Source of the DNA: an uncultured Saprospiraceae bacterium
Lineage (GTDB): Bacteria; Bacteroidota; Bacteroidia; Chitinophagales; Saprospiraceae
NCBI GenBank assembly: GCA_938015595.1
Contig: CALLPI010000006.1
Location: 88,317 to 152,316 of the forward strand
Length of the DNA: 64,000 nucleotides
Direction of reading: 5' to 3'
A program made the position numbers and the translations under genes. The notes below the pieces were generated by a model. The model did not search any database and had not been told where the DNA came from. It saw only the letters and a program-made list of their open reading frames with translations. Position 1 is the stretch's first letter. Each line of letters starts with the position of its first letter. Positions 45,501 to 53,225 of this stretch are shown here, piece after piece.

Positions 45501-46332
45501 CTGAAATGCCTGTGGCTACGGTGAGCCTTGAGCGCCTGGCTTGCTGCATGACGGTAGACTGGTAGGGATCTAAGTCCAAAGCGCTGAATGGATGTCCTAC
45601 TGGCTCTACTGCTGCTGGCAAAGGCAGTTCTGCCTCGCCAGAACTAGATGCGTAGGTCGGTAATAAGCCTATGATACCCGCCCAGAACAGGGCGCCACCA
45701 GCGGGCAGTTGAGCAAGGGCGGCCTCATCTGGCATGGGTCGAGCGGTGAGGTTTTCTACGGCCAGATCAAACCCGCAGGAAGCGGCCACCTCCAGGATAA
45801 AATGCATCAATTGACTACCGGAGGGGCTGTTATCGCCGTCTAGTACAGCAGCAGCCTGGATGCACAGGCTGTTGGGATCGGCGCTACGCTGCAGCACGGC
45901 ATCCCAAATCAGGGTATTGAGGAGGGGTCTTTGCTCAATACTGTGGCTGAATATCCAGGATTCGGCAGCATTGGGGCTGGGTTCTATTTGCAAAGGCCAG
46001 TACAGCAGTGGGCCGGCCATGATGCGATCGCCCTGGGGCAGTGCCAGCATCGGAAAGCCAAAGGCTACTGGGCGGTGGCCAGCCAGACGCTCCTGGTTGC
46101 GGGCTTCAAAAAACAGGTGACGCAATGCTTGCTCGTTACAAGACTGGGCTTCTACCAGCGTTTGCAGAACGCCTTTGTTGAACAGGTCGTCCACCCAGCG
46201 CAGGGCAAAATCGGCATCGGCGCGCAAGTCAAACAAATCCAGGCCATGGGCACGAGCAGGCAAGGTGAAGGTGAGAAGGTGGTCGTGTTCAATATCTGGC
46301 AAGGTGGAAGTGGTGTCCATACTTTTTTGCAT
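42520..46332 (-). CDS. large SF1-type helicase-like protein with degenerate motor and Vsr-like tail
   Basis: A 1270-residue protein. Residues ~250-300 hold a Q-motif (LDPYQSTVM) and Walker A GISGTGKT (Lys281). A ~600-residue helical and coiled insertion follows. Motif II is FDYIIVDEAQALP and motif III VLGDAGRQPRFGD. Motifs V and VI (GLGVFHLGETYGQHFDEVIF, LAALMNRALLKVHI) keep their position but lack the usual QG-E-D and TRA residues. Residues ~1156-1250 resemble the Vsr/MTES_1575 endonuclease tail of DUF4011-type helicases (DGSFYD, SYIPLWSALWWRD), but the catalytic Asp and Glu positions are Pro and Arg. It is probably a nucleic-acid ATPase of unknown role. ATGs lie at 46332 and 46320. Confidence 0.85.
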   Translation of the reverse strand: MQKSMDTTSTLPDIEHDHLLTFTLPARAHGLDLFDLRADADFALRWVDDLFNKGVLQTLVEAQSCNEQALRHLFFEARNQERLAGHRPVAFGFPMLALPQGDRIMAGPLLYWPLQIEPSPNAAESWIFSHSIEQRPLLNTLIWDAVLQRSADPNSLCIQAAAVLDGDNSPSGSQLMHFILEVAASCGFDLAVENLTARPMPDEAALAQLPAGGALFWAGIIGLLPTYASSSGEAELPLPAAVEPVGHPFSALDLDPYQSTVMQQARRSRLTVATGISGTGKTYLIADILLNALSNGQKCLVISSCLPELKEAQAALGHQGFYTLPILIRDVQNDQAAVVGLLRSAMAGMALTEPFPTERYKLLVEKAQRLKQKLDTARSAALQPVFGPHSWTETVGLFLRSQRQAGKELLGQQLYNQDFSFTYQEYEVLRQGVAHSQALFPKVDTLKHPLATLHSSLFLQKEKDDARLFVRQQLGAFSERAARLHHRYISTLNGYSDKLNDLYQAYYAQLKERIFHFNGLYADMANQFGASFEQSSQANLRFMGLMSERARQILHGREQLRRAYEDLGRTASAQPVFDFDWRPEQEHKSMPVLKNRVQALETALAQWYEQLPAQIQEEVQRLSHKSVHTDLPYHTIVLELERGLDTLLDELNHVELFEQPFEHQALTLTKRLKYLEEIIEHFDNTRLYLKDFDSFHEWQRHWLSLPESGRKVVRALVKVKPPDWAAALDSWYFHQCLSLRFSPELPLGEETLPELDETLAALQPLLLQRIHSLWEARREVAARDIRRAGRKIQQMLSAGPDAVLDIKALFQEAGHLVTEFFPVVLAVPAVARTLFHTASGFDYIIVDEAQALPASTGAPLLHLGQRAVVLGDAGRQPRFGDASLLGLCQAAGCKVWPLRLIHQLKPANLLQSVHDVAIADTEQRRFHLEFHQSYGFYDEHAGINEQEAQAVINLLNRIELTPQHTMPSVGIICSTPQQRDYISHLILKIKQEGQFDIFKKHQSNRDYAREDRTYQEDTADKISQLERNGLGVFHLGETYGQHFDEVIFSVTYGPPGPRGAVSSHIRALDTETGMSQLAALMNRALLKVHILCSIDEDTLHLMAKAPAPQGTWLLANFLLFVEAYQRADEKTQRLIIERTAGMLSKRDEGTTQHAVFHEEVANLLAAYLGKDALVTGEQFGAVPLPLAVRHPDSGQLLAALRADGSFYDTPETDWRWESRIRKQLTDKGISYIPLWSALWWRDAREEARKTASSILRTANTKDKQSQLEAE

Positions 46333-46394
46333 AAGTTCCTGAATGCAGCTTCAATCCAAAAGTCGGCCACGCGGGCAAGCACCGCTTGGACGCT

Positions 46395-46402
46395 CAAAAA
46401 TA
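46395..46402 (-). promoter_or_regulatory. -7 box for the helicase-like gene
   Basis: Reads TATTTTTG on the minus strand, a perfect TAnnTTTG, 62 bases before the ATG at 46332. Confidence 0.6.
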
Positions 46403-46425
46403 AGTATTTTCTTTGCCTGGAAGCG

Positions 46426-47229
46426 TCAAAATGGGAGATGGGGTTGCATTTTTCCCAAAGCCAGCAGCAAGAGTACTATTGCACCCGCAGCAATGCGATA
46501 GTAGCCAAAGAGCCTGAAGCCCCGGCGCGTGATGAAGTCAATGAAAGTTTTGATGGCCAACCATGCCACCGCGAAGGCGACCACATTGCCCAGCAGCAGT
46601 AGCTTGGTCTGGGCTGCATCCAGCAATATACCGTCCTCGTAATAGTCGTACAATTTCTTGACAGTGGCGGCAAACAGCGTGGGCACTGCCAGAAAAAAGG
46701 AAAACTCTGCGGCCGTCTTGCGGTTCAGCCCCTGTGCCAAGCCGCCGATAATAGTGGCTGCCGAACGCGACACCCCTGGAATGAGCGCCAGGCACTGAAA
46801 TAAGCCAATGCGCACAGCTGCACCGTAGGACATGGACTGTGTGGAGTCGTTTTTTTCCGCATGGGCAAACCAGCGGTCTATGAACAAAAACACCACGCCG
46901 CCCAGTAGCAACATGACGCCCACCACGGCGGTGCTCTCCAGCAGGCGGTCTATCCAATCGTTCAGCAGCAAGCCCAGTACTACTGCCGGCAGAAATGCTG
47001 CCAGCAACTTATAGTAAAAGTCCAGCGACTGAAAAAAGCGTCGCCAGTACAGTACCAGTACAGCCAGGATGGCGCCCGGCTGTATAGCTATAGTAAAGAG
47101 CTTGGTAAAGGCCTCCGTTTCAATGCCCATGGCCGAGGAGGTCACAATGAGATGCCCCGTGGAAGATACCGGCAAAAACTCGGTAAGGCCCTCCACAATG
47201 GCCAAAAGGATGGCTTGCCAGATGCTCAC
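46426..47229 (-). CDS. uppP: undecaprenyl-diphosphatase
   Basis: The 267-residue membrane protein has the two BacA/UppP signatures: [16 protein letters not shown] near the N-terminus and [16 protein letters not shown] in the middle, which together form the active site. It recycles the lipid carrier for peptidoglycan and other glycans. The start is GTG at 47229, five bases after the stop of the DUF3098 gene, so the two are co-transcribed with ftsX. Confidence 0.95.
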   Translation of the reverse strand: MSIWQAILLAIVEGLTEFLPVSSTGHLIVTSSAMGIETEAFTKLFTIAIQPGAILAVLVLYWRRFFQSLDFYYKLLAAFLPAVVLGLLLNDWIDRLLESTAVVGVMLLLGGVVFLFIDRWFAHAEKNDSTQSMSYGAAVRIGLFQCLALIPGVSRSAATIIGGLAQGLNRKTAAEFSFFLAVPTLFAATVKKLYDYYEDGILLDAAQTKLLLLGNVVAFAVAWLAIKTFIDFITRRGFRLFGYYRIAAGAIVLLLLALGKMQPHLPF

Positions 47230-47234
47230 CGGGC

Positions 47235-47552
47235 TTATTTTTTGAAAATGGCGAAGATTTCTACCACCAGGCCAGCCACAATAAGAATAGGCGCCAAGGT
47301 AATGCGGCGGAAACTGTAAATAATGGACTCATCCCAGGTTTTTTCGTCAGGCATTTTGCCGCCCGTCATCAGCAGCAGCCCAATAGCAATGAGCGCTGCC
47401 CCGACGATGAACAAAATGTAGTTTTGGCGGCCAAATATCAACTCCTGCTTGGCGGTGGCAGCTCGGCCGCGCGGCGAAGGCGCTGTTTTTTTGACTGCCG
47501 ATGGCGTAGTGGTGACCACTATTTTTTTGGGTGCTGGTTTGCCTTTGCTCAT
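47235..47552 (-). CDS. DUF3098 membrane protein
   Basis: The 105-residue protein has a basic Lys/Pro/Thr-rich N-terminal tail, the conserved [23 protein letters not shown] opening and a second membrane segment near the C-terminus ([19 protein letters not shown]). DUF3098 genes sit between ftsX and uppP in many Bacteroidota, as here, which suggests a link to the divisome or cell-wall cycle; its activity is unknown. Confidence 0.9.
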   Translation of the reverse strand: MSKGKPAPKKIVVTTTPSAVKKTAPSPRGRAATAKQELIFGRQNYILFIVGAALIAIGLLLMTGGKMPDEKTWDESIIYSFRRITLAPILIVAGLVVEIFAIFKK

Positions 47553-47619
47553 CAGATTTTAAATTGGTTATATCAAAACTTGTATTTCAGGCCGCGCAGA
47601 ACGCCCCTGCTTGCTGCCG

Positions 47620-48519
47620 TCAGAAAAGTTCATCTACGCGCAGGCGCAGGTACTTGCGCACTACCAGGTAGGTACTGACCACGCCGATGCCCACGCCTGC
47701 GGCAACTAGCCCTGCGCATAGCAGGCCAAGCACTTCGGGCGACTGCATGCTATGCCACACCGGCAGCCACGCCGACAGCCCGGCATGCATCATCCATAGC
47801 GCCAGGCAGGCCAGTGCGCTGCTGATCAGCCCGTGCCAGGCGGCGCGCTGTAGATAGGGCCGGCTGATGAAACCCCAGGTGGCCCCCACTAGCTCCATAT
47901 TTTTGATCAAGAAGCGATTAGCAAACAGCGCCAGGCGCACCGTGTTGTGAATGAGCGTTGCGGCTGCAAAGATGAGAAATACTGCAATGGCCAGTGCCCC
48001 CCAGGCTACTTTTTTCAGATTGGCAATTATGGCATCAGCTAGGCTGTGATGATAAAACACGTCATTGACTACTGGTATTTCCTTCAGGGAAGCCCGTATG
48101 CCGGCCAGGCTGTCGGGTTGCAGATAGGCAGCATACACATTGAATGTGACTACGTGGTAAAAGGGATTAGGCAGCCCTAGTTTATTGAAATCTTCTCCAA
48201 ATTCCTGTGCCATAGTGCGGGCGGCCTCTTCATTAGAAATAAAACGCACGCTTTGCGGCTTCACAAAATAGCTGCGCTGTAAGGTATTTACCAGGTAGTC
48301 TATGCCGGGCTGCTCTGCGTCGGGTTTCAACTCGACAATGAGGTTGATACCCTCGCGGAACGCCACTACCAACTTACGGCCACATAGCGTCAAGTAACCG
48401 AATAAGCCCAGCATAAATAACACCAGTGCCATACTGAAGATAACACTCAGATAATTGACCTTGCTGCGGTATGTAGCGCTTCGTTTCACCTGATGGATTT
48501 TGAACAGCCAAAAATACAT
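47620..48519 (-). CDS. ftsX: cell-division protein FtsX
   Basis: The 299-residue protein has the FtsX layout: one N-terminal membrane segment (residues ~25-50), a periplasmic domain of about 120 residues, then three membrane segments with NTVRLALFANRFLIKNMELVGATWGFISRPYLQRA before the last two. FtsX with the ATPase FtsE controls peptidoglycan hydrolases at the septum. ftsE is not adjacent, as is usual in this phylum. The ATG at 48519 (MYFWLFKIHQVKRSATYRSK) is the natural start. It is divergent from a glycosyltransferase gene only 27 bases away. Confidence 0.9.
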   Translation of the reverse strand: MYFWLFKIHQVKRSATYRSKVNYLSVIFSMALVLFMLGLFGYLTLCGRKLVVAFREGINLIVELKPDAEQPGIDYLVNTLQRSYFVKPQSVRFISNEEAARTMAQEFGEDFNKLGLPNPFYHVVTFNVYAAYLQPDSLAGIRASLKEIPVVNDVFYHHSLADAIIANLKKVAWGALAIAVFLIFAAATLIHNTVRLALFANRFLIKNMELVGATWGFISRPYLQRAAWHGLISSALACLALWMMHAGLSAWLPVWHSMQSPEVLGLLCAGLVAAGVGIGVVSTYLVVRKYLRLRVDELF

Positions 48520-48546
48520 AATTTCACGCCGCAATTCATTATTATC

Positions 48547-49788
48547 ATGACGCTCTATCTCCAGCAGCGCGCGTTGCTCTACCAGCCTTTGAAACGGCAC
48601 CCCTCGCCCAACCTGGGGCTGGTAGTGGTTATTCCTGCCTGCCGCGAGCCGTATTTGGTGCTTACGCTCATGGCCCTGCAGCGCTGTGCCCTGCCAGATT
48701 GTGATGTAGAGGTACTGGTGGTCATCAACGATGCCCAGACTGCCATGCCCGAGCAACGCGCCCAAACCCTAAGCGCCGCTAACGAGGCCGAGCGCTGGGC
48801 TGCCAGGCACAATCACCCGCGCCGCTGGTATCACTTCCTGTATCACTGCGGCTTACCCGCTAAAGAAGCTGGCGTAGGGCTGGCCCGTAAAATAGGCATG
48901 GACGAGGCCTGCCGCCGACTGGAGCAAGCTGGCCAATCCCAGGGCATCATTGCCTGCCTGGATGCCGACTGCTCCTGCCAGCCCAACTACCTACAGGCAC
49001 TGGAAGCCTTCTTTCGGCAGCGCCCCAAATGCCCAGCCTGCAGCATCTACTTTGAGCATCCACTTCAGGGAGCTGACTTTGCTCCGGCGGTGTACGAGGC
49101 TATTGCTGCTTACGAATTGCACTTGCGATACTACATTCAGGCACAGCGTTATGCTGGCTTTCCTATGGCTTTTCACACCGTAGGCTCCAGCATGGCGGTA
49201 CGCTGCCAGGCTTACCAGGAGCAAGGCGGCATGAATCGTCGGCAAGCCGGAGAAGATTTTTACTTTCTGCACAAGTTTACCGCGCACCCGCACTTTGGCG
49301 AGTTGAAGGATACCTGTGTGTATCCCTCGCCCCGGCCTTCCGAAAGGGTGCCATTTGGCACAGGCCGTGCCGTCGGCGAACTGCTCAAAAAGCCTGCTAC
49401 GGAGTACCGCACCTATGCGCTACAAACCTTTGAAGACTTGCGCATATGGTTTCAGCAGGCGCCATTGCTGTGGCAGCATGACTGGTCCGAACTGGATTTG
49501 CCAGAGGCCATGATGGCTTTTTTGGCGCAAACGAGGGCTCCGGAAGCTTTGGCACAGGTGCGAGCCAACACTGCCAGCGAGACTGGGTTTCGCAAGCGCT
49601 TTTTTGCCTGGTTCGATGCCTTTATGGTTATGAAATTCGCCCACTTTGCCCGCGATAGATTCTATCCCAATGCACCGATAGCCGAGGCTGCTAGGAATTT
49701 GCTGGGCAAACTACAGCACGACGGCAGTGGCTCGTCGACAAATAAACTCCAGGAATTACTAATGATATACCGCCAAATGGAAAAATAG
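48547..49788 (+). CDS. family 2 glycosyltransferase
   Basis: The 413-residue cytoplasmic protein has a GT-A fold: LGLVVVIPACREPYLVLTLMALQ, then the DXD-type motif CLDADCSCQPNYL and a C-terminal acceptor-side RRQAGEDFYFLHKF matching the ED motif of GT2 enzymes. It adds a sugar to an unknown acceptor. It lacks membrane segments. The ATG at 48547 is chosen; an in-frame ATG at 48493 would overlap ftsX. It is convergent with rlmN. Confidence 0.85.
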   Translation: MTLYLQQRALLYQPLKRHPSPNLGLVVVIPACREPYLVLTLMALQRCALPDCDVEVLVVINDAQTAMPEQRAQTLSAANEAERWAARHNHPRRWYHFLYHCGLPAKEAGVGLARKIGMDEACRRLEQAGQSQGIIACLDADCSCQPNYLQALEAFFRQRPKCPACSIYFEHPLQGADFAPAVYEAIAAYELHLRYYIQAQRYAGFPMAFHTVGSSMAVRCQAYQEQGGMNRRQAGEDFYFLHKFTAHPHFGELKDTCVYPSPRPSERVPFGTGRAVGELLKKPATEYRTYALQTFEDLRIWFQQAPLLWQHDWSELDLPEAMMAFLAQTRAPEALAQVRANTASETGFRKRFFAWFDAFMVMKFAHFARDRFYPNAPIAEAARNLLGKLQHDGSGSSTNKLQELLMIYRQMEK

Positions 49789-49814
49789 CCTCAACACTTT
49801 GCCATGTGCGCAGT

Positions 49815-50867
49815 TTATTCCTTGTTGGCCAGCTGCCCACAGGCGGCGTCAATGTCGCGGCCACGGCTACGGCGTACGGTCACCATCATGCCATGCTCGC
49901 GCAGGTGGCGGGCAAAGTCATCTATTCGATGGGCGGCACTTTTGACAAAAGGCGCTCCATCAATGGGGTTGTATTCGATGATATTGATGCGCACAGGAAA
50001 GCGCTTGCAGAGCTTGAGCAGCTTGGCGGCATCTTCGATGCTATCGTTGAAATTTTGAAATGCGATGTACTCGTAACTGATGCGGTTTTGAGTGAGGCGG
50101 TAAAAGTACGCCAGCGCTTCCATGAGGGCAGCCAGGTTGTTTTGCTCGTTGATGGGCATGATTTCGTTGCGCTTAGCGTCGTCGGCAGCATGCAAAGAGA
50201 GCGCCAGATTGATTTTGGCTCCATCATCAGCCAGTTTTTGAATCATTTTGGCAATACCTGCTGTGCTCACCGTGATGCGCTTTGGCGACATACCCATGCC
50301 CTCCGGTGAAGTTAGCAGCGCTATGCTCTCCATCACTGGACGATAAGCCAGCAGCGGCTCGCCCATGCCCATGTAAACGACGTTGGTAAGCGGCTTGCCA
50401 AAGTGCTCCAGCGACTGACGATTGACCCACGCCACCTGGTCGTAGATTTCGGCGGCCTCCAGATTGCGCACCCGCTTCATGCGCCCAGTAGCGCAAAACG
50501 CACAAGTCAGGCTGCAACCTACTTGGCAAGATACACAGGCTGTGAAGCGCTCCTCTTCTGGCACAGGTATCAGCACCGACTCAATGAGGTGGCCATCGTG
50601 TAGCCGAAACCGCGACTTGATCGTACCATCCAGGCTGTACTGCGCCTTGTCTAATACAATGGGCTGGATGCAAAATTGCTCCTCCAGCACCTGCCGGAGC
50701 GCTTTGGATAGATTGGTCATCTCGCTAAATGCCGTAGCACCCTTGCGCCAGAGCCACTCGTATATCTGCCGCCCTCGAAAAGCCGGCTCGCCCAGGACTA
50801 TGAGCGCTTGCTCCAGTTCTGACCTGGATAAACGGCGGATGTCAGTTTTTGTGAGCGTCGCAGACAT
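49815..50867 (-). CDS. rlmN: 23S rRNA (A2503-C2)/tRNA (A37-C2) methyltransferase RlmN
   Basis: The 350-residue radical-SAM enzyme has the cluster motif CSLTCAFCATG preceded by SCQVG, and GMGEPLLAY for SAM binding. The C-terminal RGRDIDAACGQL carries the second catalytic Cys. RlmN methylates A2503 of 23S rRNA and A37 of some tRNAs. It starts 18 bases after the mtaB stop, forming an RNA-modification operon. Confidence 0.96.
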   Translation of the reverse strand: MSATLTKTDIRRLSRSELEQALIVLGEPAFRGRQIYEWLWRKGATAFSEMTNLSKALRQVLEEQFCIQPIVLDKAQYSLDGTIKSRFRLHDGHLIESVLIPVPEEERFTACVSCQVGCSLTCAFCATGRMKRVRNLEAAEIYDQVAWVNRQSLEHFGKPLTNVVYMGMGEPLLAYRPVMESIALLTSPEGMGMSPKRITVSTAGIAKMIQKLADDGAKINLALSLHAADDAKRNEIMPINEQNNLAALMEALAYFYRLTQNRISYEYIAFQNFNDSIEDAAKLLKLCKRFPVRINIIEYNPIDGAPFVKSAAHRIDDFARHLREHGMMVTVRRSRGRDIDAACGQLANKE

Positions 50868-50885
50868 TTTTTACAACCTATAAGT

Positions 50886-52229
50886 TCAATGCGCCTGTAC
50901 CGGCGTTTGGATAGAAACCACGCCATGTGGCAGTATGTTTTCCAGCGATACTGGCAACACTTGGTTGAGAAGGGCTTCGTCAATTGGGGCTTCTATCTTG
51001 ATGTAATTGTCGGTATAGCCCGACATCATACCTGGCTCAGGGCTGTGTTCAAACAGTACCGGCCTTGTCTGCCCCAGGTGCTGGGCGTAGAAAGCGCGGC
51101 GCTTTTTTTCGCTTAGGATACTCAGCATCTGGTTGCGGCGCTTGCGCTCGTGCATGGGTACAGGATCAGGCATTTTTGCCGCCGGAGTGTTGGCCCGCTC
51201 CGAGTAGGTAAACACATGCAGGTATGATACGTCCAGCTCCTGTATGAAGCGGTAAGACTCCAGAAAGTCCTCCTCGGTTTCGCCGGGGAAGCCCACGATG
51301 ACATCCACGCCGATGCAGGCATGGGGCATACAGTGCTTGATGTGCGCTACGCGCTCTGCGTAAAGTTCGCGGCGGTAGCGGCGTCGCATTTGGGTCAGTT
51401 GTTTGTTGTTGCCCGACTGCAGAGGCATGTGGAAGTGGGGGGCAAAGCGCTTCGAGCTGGCTACAAACTCAATGATTTCGTCGGTACACAGATTGGGTTC
51501 AATGCTGGAGATGCGGAAGCGCTCAATACCCTCTACTTCGTCTAGAGCGCGGATGAGGTCTATAAAGAGGGCTTCTTTGCGAGGACGTATGCCTTCAATG
51601 ACCTCTGTGCCGTTGCCGAAGTCGCCGATGTTGACGCCGGTGAGTACAATTTCCTTCACCCCCATTTGGGCAATAGCCTGGGCGTCGGCCACAATTTGCT
51701 CCACGGTGCTGGAGCGGCTGCGCCCGCGCGCCTGGGGTATGGTGCAGAAAGTGCACTTGTAGTCACAGCCATCTTGTACTTTTAGGAAGGACCGGGTGCG
51801 GTCGCCGAAGGAGAAAGCATGTACAAAATCCTTGGCCTCGCGCACGGCGCTGGCGCGCACCATGCCTTTGCCAGGCGATTTAGACAAGTCATCAATGTAA
51901 TCTAGGATGCGAAATTTCTCGGCGGCGCCTAGCACGAGGTCTACACCAGGAATAGCAGCAATCTCCTCTGGCTTGAGCTGGGCGTAACAACCTACTACCA
52001 CTACGAAAGCCTGCGGCGCATGGCGCAAAGCCTGACGCACGATGTTGCGGCACTTGCGGTCGGCAAATTCCGTCACCGAGCAAGTATTGATCACATACAC
52101 GTCGGCGCCTTGGGCAAAGTCTGCTTCCACATAGCCGGCCTGCACAAACAGGCGCGCCATGGAGGAGGTCTCCGAGTAGTTGAGCTTGCAGCCCAGGGTA
52201 TGAAAGGCAACTGTCTTGGGTGTGGCCAT
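50886..52229 (-). CDS. mtaB: tRNA t6A37 methylthiotransferase MtaB
   Basis: The 447-residue radical-SAM methylthiotransferase has the N-terminal domain with LGCKLNYSE, NTCSVTEFADRKCR and VVGCYAQLKPEEI (three cluster Cys). The central radical-SAM motif is CDYKCTFCTIPQARG, and a TRAM domain closes the C-terminus. The sequence KLNYSET marks MtaB rather than MiaB or RimO; it converts t6A37 to ms2t6A. A perfect promoter box lies at 52265-52272, and rlmN follows. Confidence 0.95.
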   Translation of the reverse strand: MATPKTVAFHTLGCKLNYSETSSMARLFVQAGYVEADFAQGADVYVINTCSVTEFADRKCRNIVRQALRHAPQAFVVVVGCYAQLKPEEIAAIPGVDLVLGAAEKFRILDYIDDLSKSPGKGMVRASAVREAKDFVHAFSFGDRTRSFLKVQDGCDYKCTFCTIPQARGRSRSSTVEQIVADAQAIAQMGVKEIVLTGVNIGDFGNGTEVIEGIRPRKEALFIDLIRALDEVEGIERFRISSIEPNLCTDEIIEFVASSKRFAPHFHMPLQSGNNKQLTQMRRRYRRELYAERVAHIKHCMPHACIGVDVIVGFPGETEEDFLESYRFIQELDVSYLHVFTYSERANTPAAKMPDPVPMHERKRRNQMLSILSEKKRRAFYAQHLGQTRPVLFEHSPEPGMMSGYTDNYIKIEAPIDEALLNQVLPVSLENILPHGVVSIQTPVQAH

Positions 52230-52264
52230 GTGTGAAAAGCAACATCATAACGCGAAACGCGACG

Positions 52265-52272
52265 CAAAGGTA
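52265..52272 (-). promoter_or_regulatory. -7 box for mtaB-rlmN
   Basis: Reads TACCTTTG followed by CG on the minus strand, a perfect TAnnTTTG, 35 bases before the mtaB ATG. Confidence 0.7.
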
Positions 52273-52479
52273 CGAATTTTGGTCGAAAACTTATTGGCGC
52301 TGCAAGAACCGGCAGTGAGGTCGTTGCCCCCCTTGGCCACTTAGCTGCTTTATGGTATTGCCTTGTATTTGTGCGCCAGCTCAGGGTGGAAACGCCCGGT
52401 TGCAAATCGCATAGGCGCTGCTGTTGCGCATTTTGCACAGCATATATATTGGCGACGCCATGCACTGCAGCGCCGCTAC

Positions 52480-53055
52480 TCACCCAAACATCCCCTCCTC
52501 CACCAAGGCACACAGCGTATGCCCCATGAGAATGTGGCACTCCTGTATGCGCGGTGTATCATGAGAGGGGGCGGCCAGCACGTAATGCGCAACTTGAGCC
52601 AGGGGGCTATTGCCTGCACCAGTGAGGGCTGCCACAGTCATACCCACTTGCCGAGCAACCTGGGCAGCACGCAGCACATTGGCCGAATGACCGGAGGTGG
52701 ACAACGCCAGCAGCACGTCGCCCGGCCGGCCTGCTGCCTCCACCATGCGGGCAAACACCTGCTCGTAGCCATAGTCATTGCCCACGGCAGTTAGGTAGGA
52801 GGTATTCACATGCAAGGCTTCAGCGTACAGCGGCGGGCGGTCTTTGTAAAACCGTCCAGAAAGCTCAGCAGCAATGTGCTGGGCATCGGCAGCGCTTCCC
52901 CCGTTGCCGCATAGCAGTACCTTGCCTCCTTGCCGAAAAGCCGCCATACAGGCATGGGCTACAGCCAAAAGGGTGTTTTGCAGGGCGGCGTCGTGCAGCA
53001 AAGCCTCGTGTGCGCGGGTACTTTCGGCCAGGATGGATTGGATTCGGTGGAGCAT
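52480..53055 (-). CDS. gmhA: SIS-domain phosphoheptose isomerase
   Basis: The 191-residue protein is a single sugar-isomerase (SIS) domain of the GmhA type: LLCGNGGSAADAQHIAAELSGRF, ALHVNTSYLTAVGNDYGYEQVF and LALSTSGHSANVLRAA. It ends ECHILMGHTLCALVEE with the zinc-site histidines. GmhA turns sedoheptulose 7-phosphate into heptose 7-phosphate for lipopolysaccharide core or S-layer glycans. No other heptose genes are adjacent. The ATG at 53055 lies about 20 bases from a promoter box. Confidence 0.92.
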   Translation of the reverse strand: MLHRIQSILAESTRAHEALLHDAALQNTLLAVAHACMAAFRQGGKVLLCGNGGSAADAQHIAAELSGRFYKDRPPLYAEALHVNTSYLTAVGNDYGYEQVFARMVEAAGRPGDVLLALSTSGHSANVLRAAQVARQVGMTVAALTGAGNSPLAQVAHYVLAAPSHDTPRIQECHILMGHTLCALVEEGMFG

Positions 53056-53075
53056 GATTGGTAGTTTGGTACCAG

Positions 53076-53083
53076 CAAAAGTA
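53076..53083 (-). promoter_or_regulatory. -7 box for gmhA
   Basis: Reads TACTTTTG followed by C on the minus strand, a perfect TAnnTTTG, 20 bases before the ATG at 53055. Confidence 0.65.
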
Positions 53084-53180
53084 CTACAGGCTGAAAAAAA
53101 TGCCTGATAGCAAGGCATTTTTTCCTGCAAAAGCGTTTAGTTTCTACTCGTTCGCGCTTTTTTATCCGAGGCGCGCGCCC

Positions 53181-53188
53181 GATATTTG
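53181..53188 (+). promoter_or_regulatory. -7 box for sucA
   Basis: GATATTTG followed by CGCC, one mismatch from TAnnTTTG, 37 bases before the ATG at 53226. It excludes the upstream in-frame start at 53058. Confidence 0.5.
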
Positions 53189-53225
53189 CGCCACTTTTTT
53201 GCCATCGTACAACAACGATACAACC

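Noticed and set aside
45931..46602. 223-codon plus-strand open frame
   Set aside because: Antisense to the 5' end of the helicase-like gene and the uppP 3' end; composition is that of a shadow frame.
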